Below are positions 26,758 through 36,822 of a DNA stretch of 64,000 bases, in pieces. The notes beneath the pieces were generated by a model that worked only from the letters and a program-made list of their open reading frames with translations, did not search any database and was not told the origin of the DNA. This DNA is from Pelomonas sp. CA6 (GTDB lineage Bacteria; Pseudomonadota; Gammaproteobacteria; Burkholderiales; Burkholderiaceae_C), in NCBI RefSeq assembly GCF_022549225.1, contig NZ_JAKZFD010000005.1:248001-312000 (forward strand), in the 5' to 3' direction. A program made the translations under genes and the position numbers. The first letter of the stretch is position 1. Every line of letters begins with the position of its first letter.

Positions 26758-27453
26758 ATGTCCGAATTCATCATCGAAGTCGACCGGGTCAGTAAGTCCG
26801 TGAAGGACGCGACCGGCTCGCTGACCATTCTGCACGAGCTGAGCTTCGGGCTGCGGCCGCGGGAGTCGGTTGCCATCGTCGGCGCCTCGGGTTCTGGCAA
26901 GAGCACGCTGCTGTCCATCCTCGCCGGCCTGGACACGCCCAGCAGCGGCACCGTGCGGCTGCAGGGCCAGGACCTGTTCGCGCTGGACGAGGACGGCCGC
27001 GCACGGCTGCGCGGCGAACATCTGGGCTTTGTGTTCCAGAGCTTCCAGCTGCTGTCGCACCTGACCGCGCTGGAGAACGTGATGCTGCCGCTGGAATTGC
27101 GCGGCGAGCGGGATGCCCAGGCGCAGGCGCGCCAGATGCTGGAGCGGGTGGGGCTGAAGGAGCGGCTGTCGCATTACCCGCGTGTGCTCTCGGGCGGCGA
27201 GCAGCAACGCGTCGCGCTGGCGCGCGCCTTCGTGCAGCGGCCGGCGCTGCTGCTGGCCGACGAGCCCACCGGCAGCCTGGACTACGCCACCGGCGAGCAG
27301 GTGATGGCGCTGATGTTCGAGCTCAACCGCGAGCAGGGCACGACGCTGGTGCTGGTCACCCACGACGCCGGCATCGCCGGCCGTTGCGAGCGGCAACTGC
27401 GCATCTCGGCGGGACGGCTGCAGGACAGCGCGCTGGCCGAGCTGCCGGCCTGA
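26758..27453 (+). CDS. ybbA: YbbA-like ABC transporter ATP-binding protein
   Basis: A 231-residue LolD/MacB-type ATPase with Walker [10 protein letters not shown], signature [14 protein letters not shown], Walker [12 protein letters not shown] and H-loop VTHD. All catalytic residues are present. In E. coli the gene is followed by the permease ybbP and stands divergent from tesA. Here the tesA pairing is kept, but the downstream neighbour is an opposite-strand DUF2062 gene and no permease is seen. The partner must be encoded elsewhere, or the ATPase works with another MacB-type permease. Confidence 0.88.
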   Translation: MSEFIIEVDRVSKSVKDATGSLTILHELSFGLRPRESVAIVGASGSGKSTLLSILAGLDTPSSGTVRLQGQDLFALDEDGRARLRGEHLGFVFQSFQLLSHLTALENVMLPLELRGERDAQAQARQMLERVGLKERLSHYPRVLSGGEQQRVALARAFVQRPALLLADEPTGSLDYATGEQVMALMFELNREQGTTLVLVTHDAGIAGRCERQLRISAGRLQDSALAELPA

Positions 27454-27463
27454 CGGCTCCGGA

Positions 27464-28018
27464 TTACCGCGAGCGCAGCCAGAGACGGCGCTTGCGCTCG
27501 CCGCGTATCACCAGGGCCCAGCCCAGGTAGACGACCACATAGGCCAGCGCACCCAGCAGCAGCCCGGCCAGCGGCAGGCCCACGAGCAGTGGCGGGCCCA
27601 GGCTGCTGAGCCATTCGCCCAGCGCGTGCCACCAGCTGCCCGGATCGGTCCAGTCCAGCGCCAGCTCGCGCGGAGAGGCGATGGGGCCGTGCTCGCCCAG
27701 CGCCAGCCGGCCCAGAAAGATGGCCAGGCTCCAGATCGGCACCAGGGTCAGCGGATTGGTGAGCCAGGTCGCGGCCACCGCGGCCGCCACATTGGCGCGC
27801 AACAGGATGGCCGCCGCGGCGGCCAGCACCATCTGCGTCGGCAAGGGGATCACGCCCACCGCCAGGCCCACGGCCACGCCCATCGCGACGCGGCGCCGGT
27901 GCGCCACCCACAGCCAGGGGCGCTCACGCAGATAGCGGCCCAGCCAGGCCAGGCCCTTGGTGCGCTCCAGCGCTTCGGGCGAGGGCAGCAGGCGGCGGGC
28001 GAGTCGGGAAGCGGGCAT
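27464..28018 (-). CDS. DUF2062 membrane protein
   Basis: Encodes 184 residues. After a basic N-terminus (RLARRLLPSPEAL) come hydrophobic segments including VAMGVAVGLAVGVIPLPTQMVLAAAAAILLR and a C-terminal pair around residues 135-165. The motif GVIPLPTQM followed by TNPLTLVPIW is typical of DUF2062. The family is widespread in proteobacteria, membrane-bound and of unknown function. It is convergent with ybbA, 10 bp apart, and probably shares the minus-strand transcript with the parvulin gene upstream (93 bp gap). Confidence 0.82.
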   Translation of the reverse strand: MPASRLARRLLPSPEALERTKGLAWLGRYLRERPWLWVAHRRRVAMGVAVGLAVGVIPLPTQMVLAAAAAILLRANVAAAVAATWLTNPLTLVPIWSLAIFLGRLALGEHGPIASPRELALDWTDPGSWWHALGEWLSSLGPPLLVGLPLAGLLLGALAYVVVYLGWALVIRGERKRRLWLRSR

Positions 28019-28110
28019 GGACGGGCGAGGGAAGCGTCAGCTCAGGGCAAAAGAAAGGCCCGCACGGGCAGCGGACTGCTCGGCGGGCCGTTCGAGGGGC
28101 GCAAGCCAGC

Positions 28111-28908
28111 TCAGTTGGGGCTGAACTTGTAGTCGGTCTTGGCCTTGTCCTTCAGCTCTTCCTGGAACTTGGCCAGCTTCTGCTGCTGCAGGCGCTGCAC
28201 GACCTGGGCCTTGACGTCCTCGAAGGCGGGGAACTGGGCCTCGCGGGTCTCTTCCAGGCGGATGATGTGGAAGCCGAATTGCGACTTCACCGGCGTGTCG
28301 GTCATCTGGCCGGGCTTGAGCGCAACCAGGGCCTGGCTGAACTCGGGCACGTAGGCGTCCGGCGCCGACCAGCCCAGCTCGCCGCCGTTGGCCGCGGAAC
28401 CGGTGTCCTTGGAGTTCTTGCTCGCCAGGTCCTCGAACTTGGCGCCGCCCTTGATCTGGGCGATCAGGGCCTTGGCGTCGTCTTCCTTCTCGACCAGGAT
28501 GTGGCGGGCGCGGTACTCGTTGCCCTTGGCCTGGGCCTTGAACTTGTCGTACTCGGCTTGCGCATCGGCGTCGGTGACGGGGTTCTTCTTCGCGAAGTCG
28601 GCGAACAGTTCGCGGATCAGGATGCCCTGGCGGGCCAGTTCCATCTGCGCCTTGTAGTCGGCGCTGGCGGCCAGGCCGCGCTTCTCGGCTTCCTGCATGA
28701 AGATCTCGCGCATCACGATCTCGTCCTTCACGCGGGCTTCCATCTCGGGCGTGCGCGGCTGGCCGTTCTTGGTGATCTGGCCGAGCAGCATGTCGACGCG
28801 GGCCTTGGGCACGGCCTTGCCGTTGACGATCGCGATGTTCTGCGCGCTGACCGGCAGGGTCACGGCGCCGAGAGCCGCCACGCAGGCAGCAAGCACAAAT
28901 TTCTTCAT
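28111..28908 (-). CDS. periplasmic parvulin-type peptidyl-prolyl isomerase
   Basis: Encodes 265 residues. Signal peptide MKKFVLAACVAALGAV with cleavage after VSAQN. An N-terminal SurA-like helical chaperone part (about 25-125) precedes a PpiC rotamase domain (about 130-225) containing RARHILVE, GGELGW, and FGFHIIRLEE. It assists folding of exported proteins. The upstream ATG in the same frame is rejected because the signal peptide starts at 28908. It follows bolA by 82 bp on the same strand. Close to the PpiC/PrsA-like proteins of Burkholderiales rather than true SurA, which is longer. Confidence 0.88.
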   Translation of the reverse strand: MKKFVLAACVAALGAVTLPVSAQNIAIVNGKAVPKARVDMLLGQITKNGQPRTPEMEARVKDEIVMREIFMQEAEKRGLAASADYKAQMELARQGILIRELFADFAKKNPVTDADAQAEYDKFKAQAKGNEYRARHILVEKEDDAKALIAQIKGGAKFEDLASKNSKDTGSAANGGELGWSAPDAYVPEFSQALVALKPGQMTDTPVKSQFGFHIIRLEETREAQFPAFEDVKAQVVQRLQQQKLAKFQEELKDKAKTDYKFSPN

Positions 28909-28990
28909 GGACAAAGGGCCTTTCAAAAGACTCCTGGGGCGCAAAGGCGCTTGCAAAACAAAGCGCCTCCTCGGCGCTACGGTGCTGGCC

Positions 28991-29275
28991 TCAGTCTTCG
29001 CCGGGCGCGCGGGCGTCGATCACCAGCGCATGGATGCCCCGCTGCATCAGCTCAGCCAAAGCATCATATACGAGCCGATGGCGGGCCAGCCGTGAACGCC
29101 CGGTAAAGGCGGCGCTGACGATGCGCAGCCGGTAATGCCCGCCTTCGCGCGCGCCGGCATGGCCGGCGTGGGCGGCACTGTCGTCCGCCAGCGCCAGCTG
29201 CTCGGGCTGCAGGCGCTCGCGCAGCCGAGCCTCCATCAGCGCCAGCGAGGCGCGCGGGGCGGGGCTGTCGCTCAT
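28991..29275 (-). CDS. BolA family protein
   Basis: Encodes 94 residues with the BolA fold: LMEARLRERLQPEQLALADDS, then HYRLRIVSAAFTGRSRLARHRLVYDAL and IHALVID. BolA proteins work with monothiol glutaredoxins in iron-sulfur cluster trafficking and can affect cell morphology. The start codon overlaps the stop of yciB (ATGA, 29272-29275), so the two are translated together. It is the fourth gene of the selO-msrB-yciB-bolA chain; yciB followed by bolA is a common order in betaproteobacteria. Confidence 0.9.
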   Translation of the reverse strand: MSDSPAPRASLALMEARLRERLQPEQLALADDSAAHAGHAGAREGGHYRLRIVSAAFTGRSRLARHRLVYDALAELMQRGIHALVIDARAPGED

Positions 29276-29916
29276 CGCGGCTCTCCTTCGCCGGCGGCGG
29301 GCTCGGTCTCGATGACGTGGCGGCTCAGGTACAGGCCCTGCGCCAGCGTGAACAGCACGATCAGCCCGGTGACGCCGAAGACCTTGAAGTTGGCCCAGGC
29401 GCCGTCGCTGTAGTGGTAGGCCACGTAGAGATTGGCCACCCCCAGCAGCGCGAAAAACAGCACCCAGGCCCAGTTCAGGCGCTTCCAGACGCCTTCGGGC
29501 AGCGGCAGATCCTTCAGCATGGCCTTGAGCAGGTTCTTGCCGAACAGCAGTTCGCTGAGCAGGAAGGCCAGCGCGCCCGCCCAGTACAGCAGCGTGGGCT
29601 TCCACTTGATGAAGGTGGCGTTGTGGAACCAGATCGTGGCGCCGCCCAGCACGACGACCAGCGCCAGGCTGATCCACAGCATCAGGTCGATCTTCTTGCC
29701 GCGCAGCTTGGTGATCAGGGCCTGGATCAGCGTTGCCGCCATCACGACCAGGGTGGCCAGCAGCACCGGAGCCTCGGTCTTGCCGACCACGCCGCCGGAG
29801 ACCAGGAAGCCCAGGTGTTCGGTAGCGAAGGCCGCCGCCGCGTCGGGCTGGCCCTCGGTCAGCTTGAAGGTGGCGAAGAAGAGGACGAGGGGGAGAAAGT
29901 CAAGCAGAAGCTTCAT
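29272..29916 (-). CDS. yciB: inner membrane-spanning protein YciB (septation protein A)
   Basis: A 214-residue integral membrane protein with five or so hydrophobic segments. The N-terminus [18 protein letters not shown] and the internal [44 protein letters not shown] are family signatures. YciB interacts with cell elongation and division proteins and influences envelope synthesis. Its first 17 bases overlap the 3' end of msrB and its last 4 overlap bolA, so it is embedded in a tightly coupled operon. Confidence 0.93.
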   Translation of the reverse strand: MKLLLDFLPLVLFFATFKLTEGQPDAAAAFATEHLGFLVSGGVVGKTEAPVLLATLVVMAATLIQALITKLRGKKIDLMLWISLALVVVLGGATIWFHNATFIKWKPTLLYWAGALAFLLSELLFGKNLLKAMLKDLPLPEGVWKRLNWAWVLFFALLGVANLYVAYHYSDGAWANFKVFGVTGLIVLFTLAQGLYLSRHVIETEPAAGEGEPR

Positions 29917-30310
29917 GGGGCTGGAAGTCTATCGCGGCCGAGTTGATGCAGTAGCGCTCGCCGGTCGGTGCCGGCCCGTCCGGGAAGACGTGGCCCAGGT
30001 GGGAGCCGCAGCGCTGGCAGCGTACCTCGATGCGCACCATGCCGTGGCTGTGGTCCACCACGCGTTCGATGACGTCCGCATTGACCGGCGCCCAGTAGCT
30101 GGGCCAGCCGCAGCCGGCGTCGAACTTGGTCTGCGATTCAAACAGCGGCGTGCCGCAGCCCACGCAGCGGTACTGGCCGGCGTCCCAGTGGTCCCAGTAT
30201 TGGCCGGTGAAGGCGCGCTCGGTGGCCGCGTGGCGGGTCACCTGGTATTGCATCTCGTCGAGCTGCTCGCGCCACTCGGCGTCGGTCTTCTTCACGGGAT
30301 AGTCGTTCAT
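29900..30310 (-). CDS. msrB: peptide-methionine (R)-S-oxide reductase
   Basis: Encodes 136 residues. It repairs the R form of methionine sulfoxide in proteins. Zinc ligands C49-x2-C52 and C98-x2-C101 are present, and the catalytic Cys121 lies in GERYCINSA. There is no signal peptide, so it acts in the cytoplasm. Its ATG overlaps the stop of selO (ATGA, 30307-30310) and its end overlaps yciB. Coupling with SelO, a redox-linked AMPylator, gives this operon an oxidative-stress flavour. Confidence 0.95.
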   Translation of the reverse strand: MNDYPVKKTDAEWREQLDEMQYQVTRHAATERAFTGQYWDHWDAGQYRCVGCGTPLFESQTKFDAGCGWPSYWAPVNADVIERVVDHSHGMVRIEVRCQRCGSHLGHVFPDGPAPTGERYCINSAAIDFQPHEASA

Positions 30311-31812
30311 GATGAGCAGGACACCTCGATGTGTTGCGCCCAGTCAGGCGGGAAGTCCGCGTCGGCGGCGCGCTCGGGCGCGTCGAAGGGACGGCGGAGC
30401 ACGTCCAGCAGGCGCTGCACCTCGCCGAAGTCGCCGGCCTCGGCCTGGCGGATCGCCGTTTCGGCCAGGTGGTTGCGCAGCACCACGGCCGGGTTGACCG
30501 CATGCATCGCGGCGCGGCGCTGCGCCGGGTCCTCCGGCTCCTGGGCCAGGCGGTCGCGGTAGCGTCGCAGCCAGGCGTCCAGCGCCTCGCGGTCCAGGAA
30601 CAGGTCGCGCAAGCCCTCGGCGCCGGCGGGCAGCTGCGCCTCGCCCAGTCGCCGGTGGGCGATGCTGTAGTCCACGCGGGTGGCGGCGAGCAGGCGCAGC
30701 CAGTCGTCGACCAGCGCGCCATCGCCGTCGCGCGCCTCGCGCAGCCCCAGCTTGGCGCGCATGCGCAGGAGCATGGCCTGCGCGAAGCGATCCGGATAGG
30801 CCTGCAGCGCCTCTCGCAGCAGTGCGGCCGCGGCCTCCTCGTCGCCCGGGATCAGCGGCAGCAGGGCCTGGGCCAGCGCATGCAAATTCCAGTAGGCCAC
30901 CTGGGGCTGGCGCGCGAAGGCGTAGCGCCCCTGGGTGTCGGAGTGGTTGCAGACATGGCCCGGATCGAAGCCGTCCAGGAAACCGTAGGGGCCGTAGTCG
31001 ATGCTCAGGCCCAGCAGCGACATGTTGTCGGTGTTCATCACGCCATGGCAGAAGCCCACGGCCTGCCAGTGGGCGAGGAGATCGGCGGTCTGCGTCGCCA
31101 CCTGGGCCAGCAGCGCCACCACCGGCTGCGGGGCGGCCTGGCATTGCGGCGCGTGGTGCTCGATCAGATGCTGCACGAGCTCGCGCAGCTCGTCGTGCAG
31201 CCCATGGTGGGCGAAGTGTTCGACATGGCCGAAGCGCAGAAAGCTGGGCGCGACCCGGGTGACGATGGCGGCCGTCTCGGTCGTTTCACGGCGAACGGGC
31301 AGGGCGGTGGAGGCGGTCAGCGCCAGCGCCCGCGTGGTCGGGATGCCCAGTGCGGCCATGGCCTCGGAGGCGAGGAACTCGCGGATGGACGAGCGCAGCA
31401 CGGCGCGGCCGTCGCCCATGCGCGAATAAGGCGTGCGCCCCGCGCCCTTGAGCTGCAGCTCCATCGGGCCCTGGGGCGTGTCCAATTCGCCCAGCCACAG
31501 TGCGCGCCCATCGCCCAGCTGGCCGGCCCAGACACCGAACTGATGGCCGCTGTACACGCTGGCCAGCGGGCGCATGCCGGGCCACAGCGCATTGCCGCTG
31601 AAGACGCGCAGCGCCTCTGGCGTCTGCCAGCCGGTGGCGGGCCAGCCCAGCAGCCGCGCGCAGTCGGCGCTGGTGGCGACCCAGTGCGGGTCGGGCAGGC
31701 CGGCGGGCGGCAGCTCGGTGTAGAAACGGGGACCCAGCGCGGCGAGGCGGTGGGTCCAGTTCAGCTCGCCGATCGCGGCAGGCACGGCGACGGACGGCAG
31801 GGGGGCATGCAT
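30307..31812 (-). CDS. selO: protein adenylyltransferase SelO (YdiU)
   Basis: Encodes 501 residues, near full length. A pseudokinase that transfers AMP to protein Ser/Thr/Tyr. Family signatures include [52 protein letters not shown] and [13 protein letters not shown]. The C-terminus ends EVSCSS, with a Cys where some homologues carry selenocysteine; it is an ordinary TGC codon. In E. coli SelO modifies redox proteins such as glutaredoxin. First gene of the minus-strand chain, with a 65-bp gap to the chemoreceptor gene upstream on the same strand. Confidence 0.95.
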   Translation of the reverse strand: MHAPLPSVAVPAAIGELNWTHRLAALGPRFYTELPPAGLPDPHWVATSADCARLLGWPATGWQTPEALRVFSGNALWPGMRPLASVYSGHQFGVWAGQLGDGRALWLGELDTPQGPMELQLKGAGRTPYSRMGDGRAVLRSSIREFLASEAMAALGIPTTRALALTASTALPVRRETTETAAIVTRVAPSFLRFGHVEHFAHHGLHDELRELVQHLIEHHAPQCQAAPQPVVALLAQVATQTADLLAHWQAVGFCHGVMNTDNMSLLGLSIDYGPYGFLDGFDPGHVCNHSDTQGRYAFARQPQVAYWNLHALAQALLPLIPGDEEAAAALLREALQAYPDRFAQAMLLRMRAKLGLREARDGDGALVDDWLRLLAATRVDYSIAHRRLGEAQLPAGAEGLRDLFLDREALDAWLRRYRDRLAQEPEDPAQRRAAMHAVNPAVVLRNHLAETAIRQAEAGDFGEVQRLLDVLRRPFDAPERAADADFPPDWAQHIEVSCSS

Positions 31813-31877
31813 CGGCGCAGTGTAGCCAGCGCCCCCGGGCCTTGCTCCGCCGGGGTCTTGCCGTGCCCGCTCGGGAC

Positions 31878-33419
31878 TCAGAGGCGGAAGATGGACACCG
31901 CCTGGTTCAGCTGCGCCGCCTGGTGCCGGAGGCTTTCGGCCGCCGCCGCGCTCTCTTCCACCAGCGCGGCGTTCTGCTGGGTGACGCGGTCCAGCTGGCT
32001 GATCGCGTCGCCGACCTGGTCGATGCCCTGGCTCTGTTCGCTGCTGGCGGCGCTGATCTCGGCGATCAGCTCGGACACGCGGCGCACTTCCTGGACGATG
32101 CGGCCCATGGTCTCGCCGGCGCCGCCGGCCAGCCGGCTGCCGGCCTCGACCTTGCCGCTGCTGTCGCCGATCAGCGACTTGATCTCCTTGGCCGCCTCGG
32201 CGCTGCGCTGCGCCAGCTGGCGCACCTCGCTCGCGACGACGGCAAAGCCACGGCCCTGCTCGCCCGCGCGCGCGGCTTCCACCGCGGCGTTCAGCGCCAG
32301 GATGTTGGTCTGGAAGGCGATGCCGTCGATCACGCCGATGATGTCGTTGATCTTGCGCGAGCTGGCGTCGATCTGCGCCATCACCTCGACCAGCTCCTGC
32401 ACCGCACGACCGCCCTCGGCGGCGACGCCGGAGGCGCTTTGCGCGAGCTGGGTGGCGGTGCGCGCGGTGTCGGCGTTGTGCTTCACGGTGGAGGTCAGTT
32501 CTTCCATCGACGCGGCGGTCTGCTGCAGGTTGGCGGCCTGCTCCTCGGTGCGCTGGGACAGGTCGGCATTGCCGCTGGCGATCTCGCCGGTGCCGGTGGC
32601 GATGGAGTCGCTGCTCTGGCGCACCTGGCCGACGATGCCGGTCAGGCTCTCGTTCATGCGCCGCAGCGCGGCCAGCAGCTGGCCGGTTTCGTCGCGGCCC
32701 TGGTGTTCGATGCGCGAGCGCAGGTCGCCGCCGGCCACGGATTCCGCGACCCGCACCGCCTCCGCCAGCGGGCGCACAATGGCGCGGCCCAGCGCCCAGG
32801 CGATGCCCATGCCGGCCGCCACGATCAGCAGCGCGCCCAGCCCGGCCTGCCAGCGCAGCGCCTGGCGCGCCTCGCGCGAGGCCTGCCGCGCCGCGTCGGC
32901 GCGCTGCTCCTGCATTTGCACGAAGGCGCCGATGGCATCCAGGTAAAGCTTGGCCGACGGCGCGTATTCCTTTTCGATGACGCGGGTGGTGGCGGTCCAG
33001 TCACCTGCGCTGCCGGCGTCGCGCGCCTTCTTGCTGGCGGCCAGCAGGGCCTGGCCCAGCGTGGAGATCTGCTTCAGCTGGGCCTGGTCCTCGGGGCGCT
33101 GCGCCTGTTTGCCGATCTGCTCGCGCAGCAGGGCGACGCGCGGCGCGTCGTTGGCGATGTTCTCCTTGAACAGCTCGCCCACCGCGGGGTCCGAACTGAT
33201 CGCCGCGGCCATGCTGCGCGCCACCGCGGTCTCGGTCATGCCCTGCCATTGCACGGACTTGCGGATCAGATCCTGCGCGTCGTTGATGGCGGTGGTGGCC
33301 TCGCTGACGATGCGGTCATTGCGCTCCAGCGTGAAGCCGCCCACCAGCAGCATGGACGTCAGCAGCAGGACGATGGCGCCATTGAGTTTGTGCGCCATCG
33401 CAAGATCGCCGAGCTTCAT
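31878..33419 (-). CDS. methyl-accepting chemotaxis protein
   Basis: Encodes 513 residues: first membrane helix (about 13-30), a helical periplasmic four-helix-bundle sensor (about 31-185), second membrane helix (about 190-210), HAMP, and a cytoplasmic signalling hairpin. The tip sequence [31 protein letters not shown] is split here as [13 protein letters not shown] and [16 protein letters not shown] and is near invariant. [20 protein letters not shown] marks a methylation helix. It ends at FRL without a CheR-docking pentapeptide. The ligand is unknown. It stands divergent from the acyl-CoA ligase gene with a 264-bp gap. Confidence 0.93.
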   Translation of the reverse strand: MKLGDLAMAHKLNGAIVLLLTSMLLVGGFTLERNDRIVSEATTAINDAQDLIRKSVQWQGMTETAVARSMAAAISSDPAVGELFKENIANDAPRVALLREQIGKQAQRPEDQAQLKQISTLGQALLAASKKARDAGSAGDWTATTRVIEKEYAPSAKLYLDAIGAFVQMQEQRADAARQASREARQALRWQAGLGALLIVAAGMGIAWALGRAIVRPLAEAVRVAESVAGGDLRSRIEHQGRDETGQLLAALRRMNESLTGIVGQVRQSSDSIATGTGEIASGNADLSQRTEEQAANLQQTAASMEELTSTVKHNADTARTATQLAQSASGVAAEGGRAVQELVEVMAQIDASSRKINDIIGVIDGIAFQTNILALNAAVEAARAGEQGRGFAVVASEVRQLAQRSAEAAKEIKSLIGDSSGKVEAGSRLAGGAGETMGRIVQEVRRVSELIAEISAASSEQSQGIDQVGDAISQLDRVTQQNAALVEESAAAAESLRHQAAQLNQAVSIFRL

Positions 33420-33573
33420 GAAAGTCTCCTTCTCTGTTGTTGTCGTGGGCTGCGATTCTGGGCGCGGCTTGGGCCGCGCCCTAGGAAATCCTCGGCACTT
33501 CGGCGCCGTTTTTGAGCTTTGTCGGGTGGCCCGTGGCGGCGCCCGTGTAATCCCCTATGCCAACGGCCGCCCA

Positions 33574-33591
33574 GCGTCACTAGGGTGACGC
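33574..33591. promoter_or_regulatory. 18-bp inverted repeat upstream of the first acyl-CoA ligase
   Basis: GCGTCAC-TAGG-GTGACGC is a perfect 7-bp inverted repeat with a 4-bp centre. It lies 92 bp before the acyl-CoA ligase start, within the 264-bp gap to the divergent chemoreceptor gene. It differs from the GAACGATCGTTC element found elsewhere, so a different regulator would be involved. Confidence 0.45.
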
Positions 33592-33683
33592 CAGGAGCGT
33601 CGGACCGGCCAGTAAACTGGTTCGCAGACGGCGAGGCCGCAGGGGCGGACCAGCCGGACAAGACAAGATCGAAGGAGACCTCG

Positions 33684-35345
33684 ATGGCACTGATGGGCCA
33701 GATGATGACGATGCCGCTGCTGATCTCTTCGCTGATCCAGCATGCGGCCCGCCACTCGGGCGACACCGAAATCGTCAGCAAGCGCGTCGAAGGCGATCTT
33801 CACCGCTACACCTGGGCCGACGCCGAACTGCGGTCTCGCAAGCTGGCCCAGGCCCTGGCGCGGCTGGGGCTGCAGCCCGGCGACCGCGTCGCGACGCTGG
33901 CCTGGAACGGCTACCGCCATCTGGAGATCTACTACGGCAGCTCCGGCTCCCAGCTGGTCTGCCACACGATCAACCCGCGCCTTTTTCCGGAGCAGATCGC
34001 CTGGATCGCCAACGACGCGCAGGACGCGGCGCTGTGCTTCGACCTCAGCTTCCTGCCGCTGATCGAGAAGCTGGCGCCGCAGATGCGCAGCGTGCGCCAC
34101 TTCGTGCTGATGACGGACCGCGCCCACATGCCGGCGCAGTCCAGCATCCCCGGCCTGCTGTGCTACGACGAGCTGGTCGAGGCCGAGGACGGCCACTACA
34201 CCTGGCCGGTGTTCGATGAGAACTGCGCCTCCAGCATCTGCTACACCTCGGGGACCACCGGCAACCCCAAGGGCGCGGTGTACAGCCACCGCTCCTCGGT
34301 GCTGCACGCCTACGCGTCGGCCATGCCCGATGCGATGGACTGCTCGCGCCGCGACGTGATCCTGCCCGTCGTGCCGATGTTCCATGTCAACGCCTGGGGG
34401 CTGCCCTACAGCTGCGCCGCCGTGGGTGCCAAGCTGGTGTTCCCGGGGCCGCATCTGGACGGCAAGTCGCTGTACGAACTGTTCGAGGCCGAACAGGTCA
34501 GCTTCAGCGCCGGCGTGCCGACGGTGTGGCTGGGTCTGCTCAATTACGTGCGCGGCCAGGGGCTGAAGTTCAGCAGCTTCAAGCGCACGGTGATCGGCGG
34601 CTCGGCCTGTCCGCCGGCCATGCTCAAGACCTTGATGGACGACTACGGCGTGGAAGTGATCCACGCCTGGGGCATGACCGAGCTGTCGCCGCTGGGCACG
34701 CTGTCCAAGCTCAGCGCCAAGCAGCTGCAGCTGCCCGTCGAGGAACAGCGTCGGCTGCTTGAGAAGCAGGGCAAGGCGATCTACGGCATCGACATGGCCA
34801 TCGTCGACGACCAGGGTCAGGCCTTGCCCTGGGACGGGCGCAGCGCCGGCAACCTGGTCGTGCGTGGCCCCTGGGTGATCGCCGGCTACTTCGGCGCCGA
34901 GCGTTCGCCGCTGATCGCGGTGCGCGGCGAGGACGGCCGCGATGCGGGCCTGTGGTTCCCCACCGGCGACGTCGCGACGATCGACGCCGACGGCTTCATG
35001 CAGATCACCGACCGCAGCAAGGACGTGATCAAGTCCGGCGGCGAATGGATCAGCTCCATCGACCTGGAGAACATCGCGATGGCCCACCCGTCGGTGCACG
35101 AGGCGGCGGTGATCGCCGTGCCGCATCCGCGCTGGGACGAGCGGCCGCTGCTGGTGGTCGTCTGCAAGCCGGGCTGCCAGCTCGGCCGCGAGGAGATGCT
35201 CGCCTTCTACGAGGGCCGCATCGCCAAGTGGCAGATCCCCGACGACGTGGTCTTCGTGCCCGAGATCCCGCACACCGCCACCGGCAAGATGCTCAAGCTG
35301 AAGCTGCGCGAGCAGTTCAAGGACCATCGCTTGCCGGCCGGCTGA
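33684..35345 (+). CDS. acyl-CoA ligase (AMP-forming), DmdB-like
   Basis: Encodes 553 residues of the ANL superfamily. A3 motif [19 protein letters not shown]5-like [13 protein letters not shown]8 region [22 protein letters not shown] and C-terminal catalytic Lys in [13 protein letters not shown] are intact. The start [18 protein letters not shown] recalls the medium-chain/3-methylthiopropionate ligase (DmdB) group. It activates a carboxylic acid as a CoA thioester. AAGGAG precedes the ATG. A solute-binding protein gene follows by 84 bp, so the ligase probably serves the substrate imported by the neighbouring ABC system. Chain-length preference cannot be read. Confidence 0.9.
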   Translation: MALMGQMMTMPLLISSLIQHAARHSGDTEIVSKRVEGDLHRYTWADAELRSRKLAQALARLGLQPGDRVATLAWNGYRHLEIYYGSSGSQLVCHTINPRLFPEQIAWIANDAQDAALCFDLSFLPLIEKLAPQMRSVRHFVLMTDRAHMPAQSSIPGLLCYDELVEAEDGHYTWPVFDENCASSICYTSGTTGNPKGAVYSHRSSVLHAYASAMPDAMDCSRRDVILPVVPMFHVNAWGLPYSCAAVGAKLVFPGPHLDGKSLYELFEAEQVSFSAGVPTVWLGLLNYVRGQGLKFSSFKRTVIGGSACPPAMLKTLMDDYGVEVIHAWGMTELSPLGTLSKLSAKQLQLPVEEQRRLLEKQGKAIYGIDMAIVDDQGQALPWDGRSAGNLVVRGPWVIAGYFGAERSPLIAVRGEDGRDAGLWFPTGDVATIDADGFMQITDRSKDVIKSGGEWISSIDLENIAMAHPSVHEAAVIAVPHPRWDERPLLVVVCKPGCQLGREEMLAFYEGRIAKWQIPDDVVFVPEIPHTATGKMLKLKLREQFKDHRLPAG

Positions 35346-35429
35346 GCGCCGCTCCCGGTCCCGGGAGCCCGCGTCCCCCTCGTTTTTGCGTTCTTTCGCC
35401 TTGCCCCACAAAACCATCAGGAGACAAGC

Positions 35430-36677
35430 ATGAGCAAGACCAGCAAGACCGTATTCAAACCCCTGGCCCTGGCCGCGCTGCTGGCGCTCTCGGCGGGCTT
35501 GAGCCATGCCCAGAAGGGCGAGACGGTGAAGATCGCCTGGATCGACCCCTTGTCGGGCCTGATGGCGCCGGTGGGGCAGAACCAGGTCAAGAGCTTCCAG
35601 TTCTTCGCCGAGAAGTTCAACGCCAGCAATCCGGCCGGCGTGAAGTTCGAGATCATCCCGATCGACAACAAGCTCAGCCCGGCCGAGTCGCTGAACGCGC
35701 TGAAGTCGGCGATCGACCAGGGCGTGCGCTATGTGACCCAGGGCAACGGCTCCGGCGCGGCGTTGGCGCTGATCGACGCGATCAACAAGCACAACGAGCG
35801 CAACCCGGGCAAGGAGGTCGTCTACCTGAACCATTCGGCGGTGGACCCCGACCTGACCAACAGCAAGTGCAGCTACTGGCACTTCCGCATGGATGCCGAC
35901 ACCTCGATGAAGATGGAGGCCATGACCACCTTCATGAAGGACCAGCCCGACATCAAGAAGGTCTATCTGCTGAACCAGAACTATGCGCACGGCCACCAGG
36001 TGGCGCGCTATGCCAAGGAAATGCTGGCGCGCAAGAGGCCCGACGTGCAGATCGCCGGCGAGGACCTGCACCCGCTGGCCCAGGTGCGTGACTTCGCGCC
36101 CTATGTGGCCAAGATCAAGGCCAGCGGCGCCGACACCGTGATCACCGGCAATTGGGGCTCGGACCTGGCGCTGCTGATCAAGGCGGCCAACGAGGCCGGC
36201 TACAACGGCAAGTTCTTTACCTACTACGCCGGCGTCACCGGCACGCCCACCGCGCTGGGCACCGGATCGGCCGGGCGCGTCTACCAGATCGCCTACAACC
36301 ACTACAACATGGGCGGCCAGATGCAGAAGTGGCAGGAAGAGTTCCAGAAGAAGTTCGACGCCGACTTCTACACCGGCAGCGTGATCCATATCTACACCCT
36401 GCTGGGCGAGGCGATGGCCAAGGCCAAGAGCACCGACCCGGTCAAGGTCGCCGCCGTGCTGGAGGGCCTGAAGGCCAAGAGCTTCAACGGCGACGTCGAG
36501 GTGCGCAAGGGCGACCACCAGCTGCAGCAAACCCTGTTCCTGTCGGTCTGGCAGAAGACCGATGCGAAGAACAACTACAGCGCCGAGAAGACCGGCATGA
36601 CCTTCGTGCCGGTGCGGACCTTCGAGCCCTACGTGTCCAGCACGCCGACCTCCTGCCAGATGAAGCGGCCCGGCTGA
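35430..36677 (+). CDS. Liv-type ABC transporter periplasmic binding protein
   Basis: Encodes 415 residues. Signal peptide with core LALAALLALSAGLSHA, mature start QKGETVKIAWIDPLSG. The rest is a Peripla_BP_6 (leucine/isoleucine/valine-binding type) protein with paired Rossmann-like lobes. It has AGGAGACAAGC before its ATG. The family also binds aromatic acids, urea, short amides and aliphatic acids; the acyl-CoA ligase upstream suggests a carboxylic acid rather than an amino acid. Two GC hairpins separate it from the permease genes. Confidence 0.9.
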   Translation: MSKTSKTVFKPLALAALLALSAGLSHAQKGETVKIAWIDPLSGLMAPVGQNQVKSFQFFAEKFNASNPAGVKFEIIPIDNKLSPAESLNALKSAIDQGVRYVTQGNGSGAALALIDAINKHNERNPGKEVVYLNHSAVDPDLTNSKCSYWHFRMDADTSMKMEAMTTFMKDQPDIKKVYLLNQNYAHGHQVARYAKEMLARKRPDVQIAGEDLHPLAQVRDFAPYVAKIKASGADTVITGNWGSDLALLIKAANEAGYNGKFFTYYAGVTGTPTALGTGSAGRVYQIAYNHYNMGGQMQKWQEEFQKKFDADFYTGSVIHIYTLLGEAMAKAKSTDPVKVAAVLEGLKAKSFNGDVEVRKGDHQLQQTLFLSVWQKTDAKNNYSAEKTGMTFVPVRTFEPYVSSTPTSCQMKRPG

Positions 36678-36686
36678 GGTCGCCTG

Positions 36687-36741
36687 CCGCCGCCCTTGGG
36701 CGGTGGTACGCACGCCCAGGCCGGGGCGGGCTCCGGCCTGG
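36687..36741 (+). terminator. two consecutive GC hairpins between binding-protein and permease genes
   Basis: Hairpin one: CCGCCGCCC (36687-36695) with GGGCGGTGG (36698-36706), one G-T wobble and a 2-base centre. Hairpin two: CCAGGCCGG (36716-36724) with CCGGCCTGG (36733-36741), perfect 9 bp and 8-base loop. No T tract follows. Such structures often protect the binding-protein mRNA and reduce permease expression. Confidence 0.5.
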
Positions 36742-36822
36742 TGTTAACTTGAGGACTTCGCTGCCGTACCGGCGCCGCGCGGCACCGGTGGGGCGCGCTT
36801 TTCCTGCAGCGATGCTTGCGAC

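Noticed and set aside
30307-31812. Selenocysteine at the SelO C-terminus
   Set aside because: The C-terminal residue in question is an ordinary TGC cysteine codon (EVSCSS); there is no in-frame TGA followed by coding sequence.
30331-32946. Plus-strand open frame of about 870 codons opposite selO and a chemoreceptor
   Set aside because: Crosses two genes and their spacer; residues are typical of antisense translation.
33555-36713. Minus-strand open frame of about 1050 codons opposite the acyl-CoA ligase and binding protein genes
   Set aside because: It spans two well-defined plus-strand genes and the gap between them, and shows no recognisable motif.
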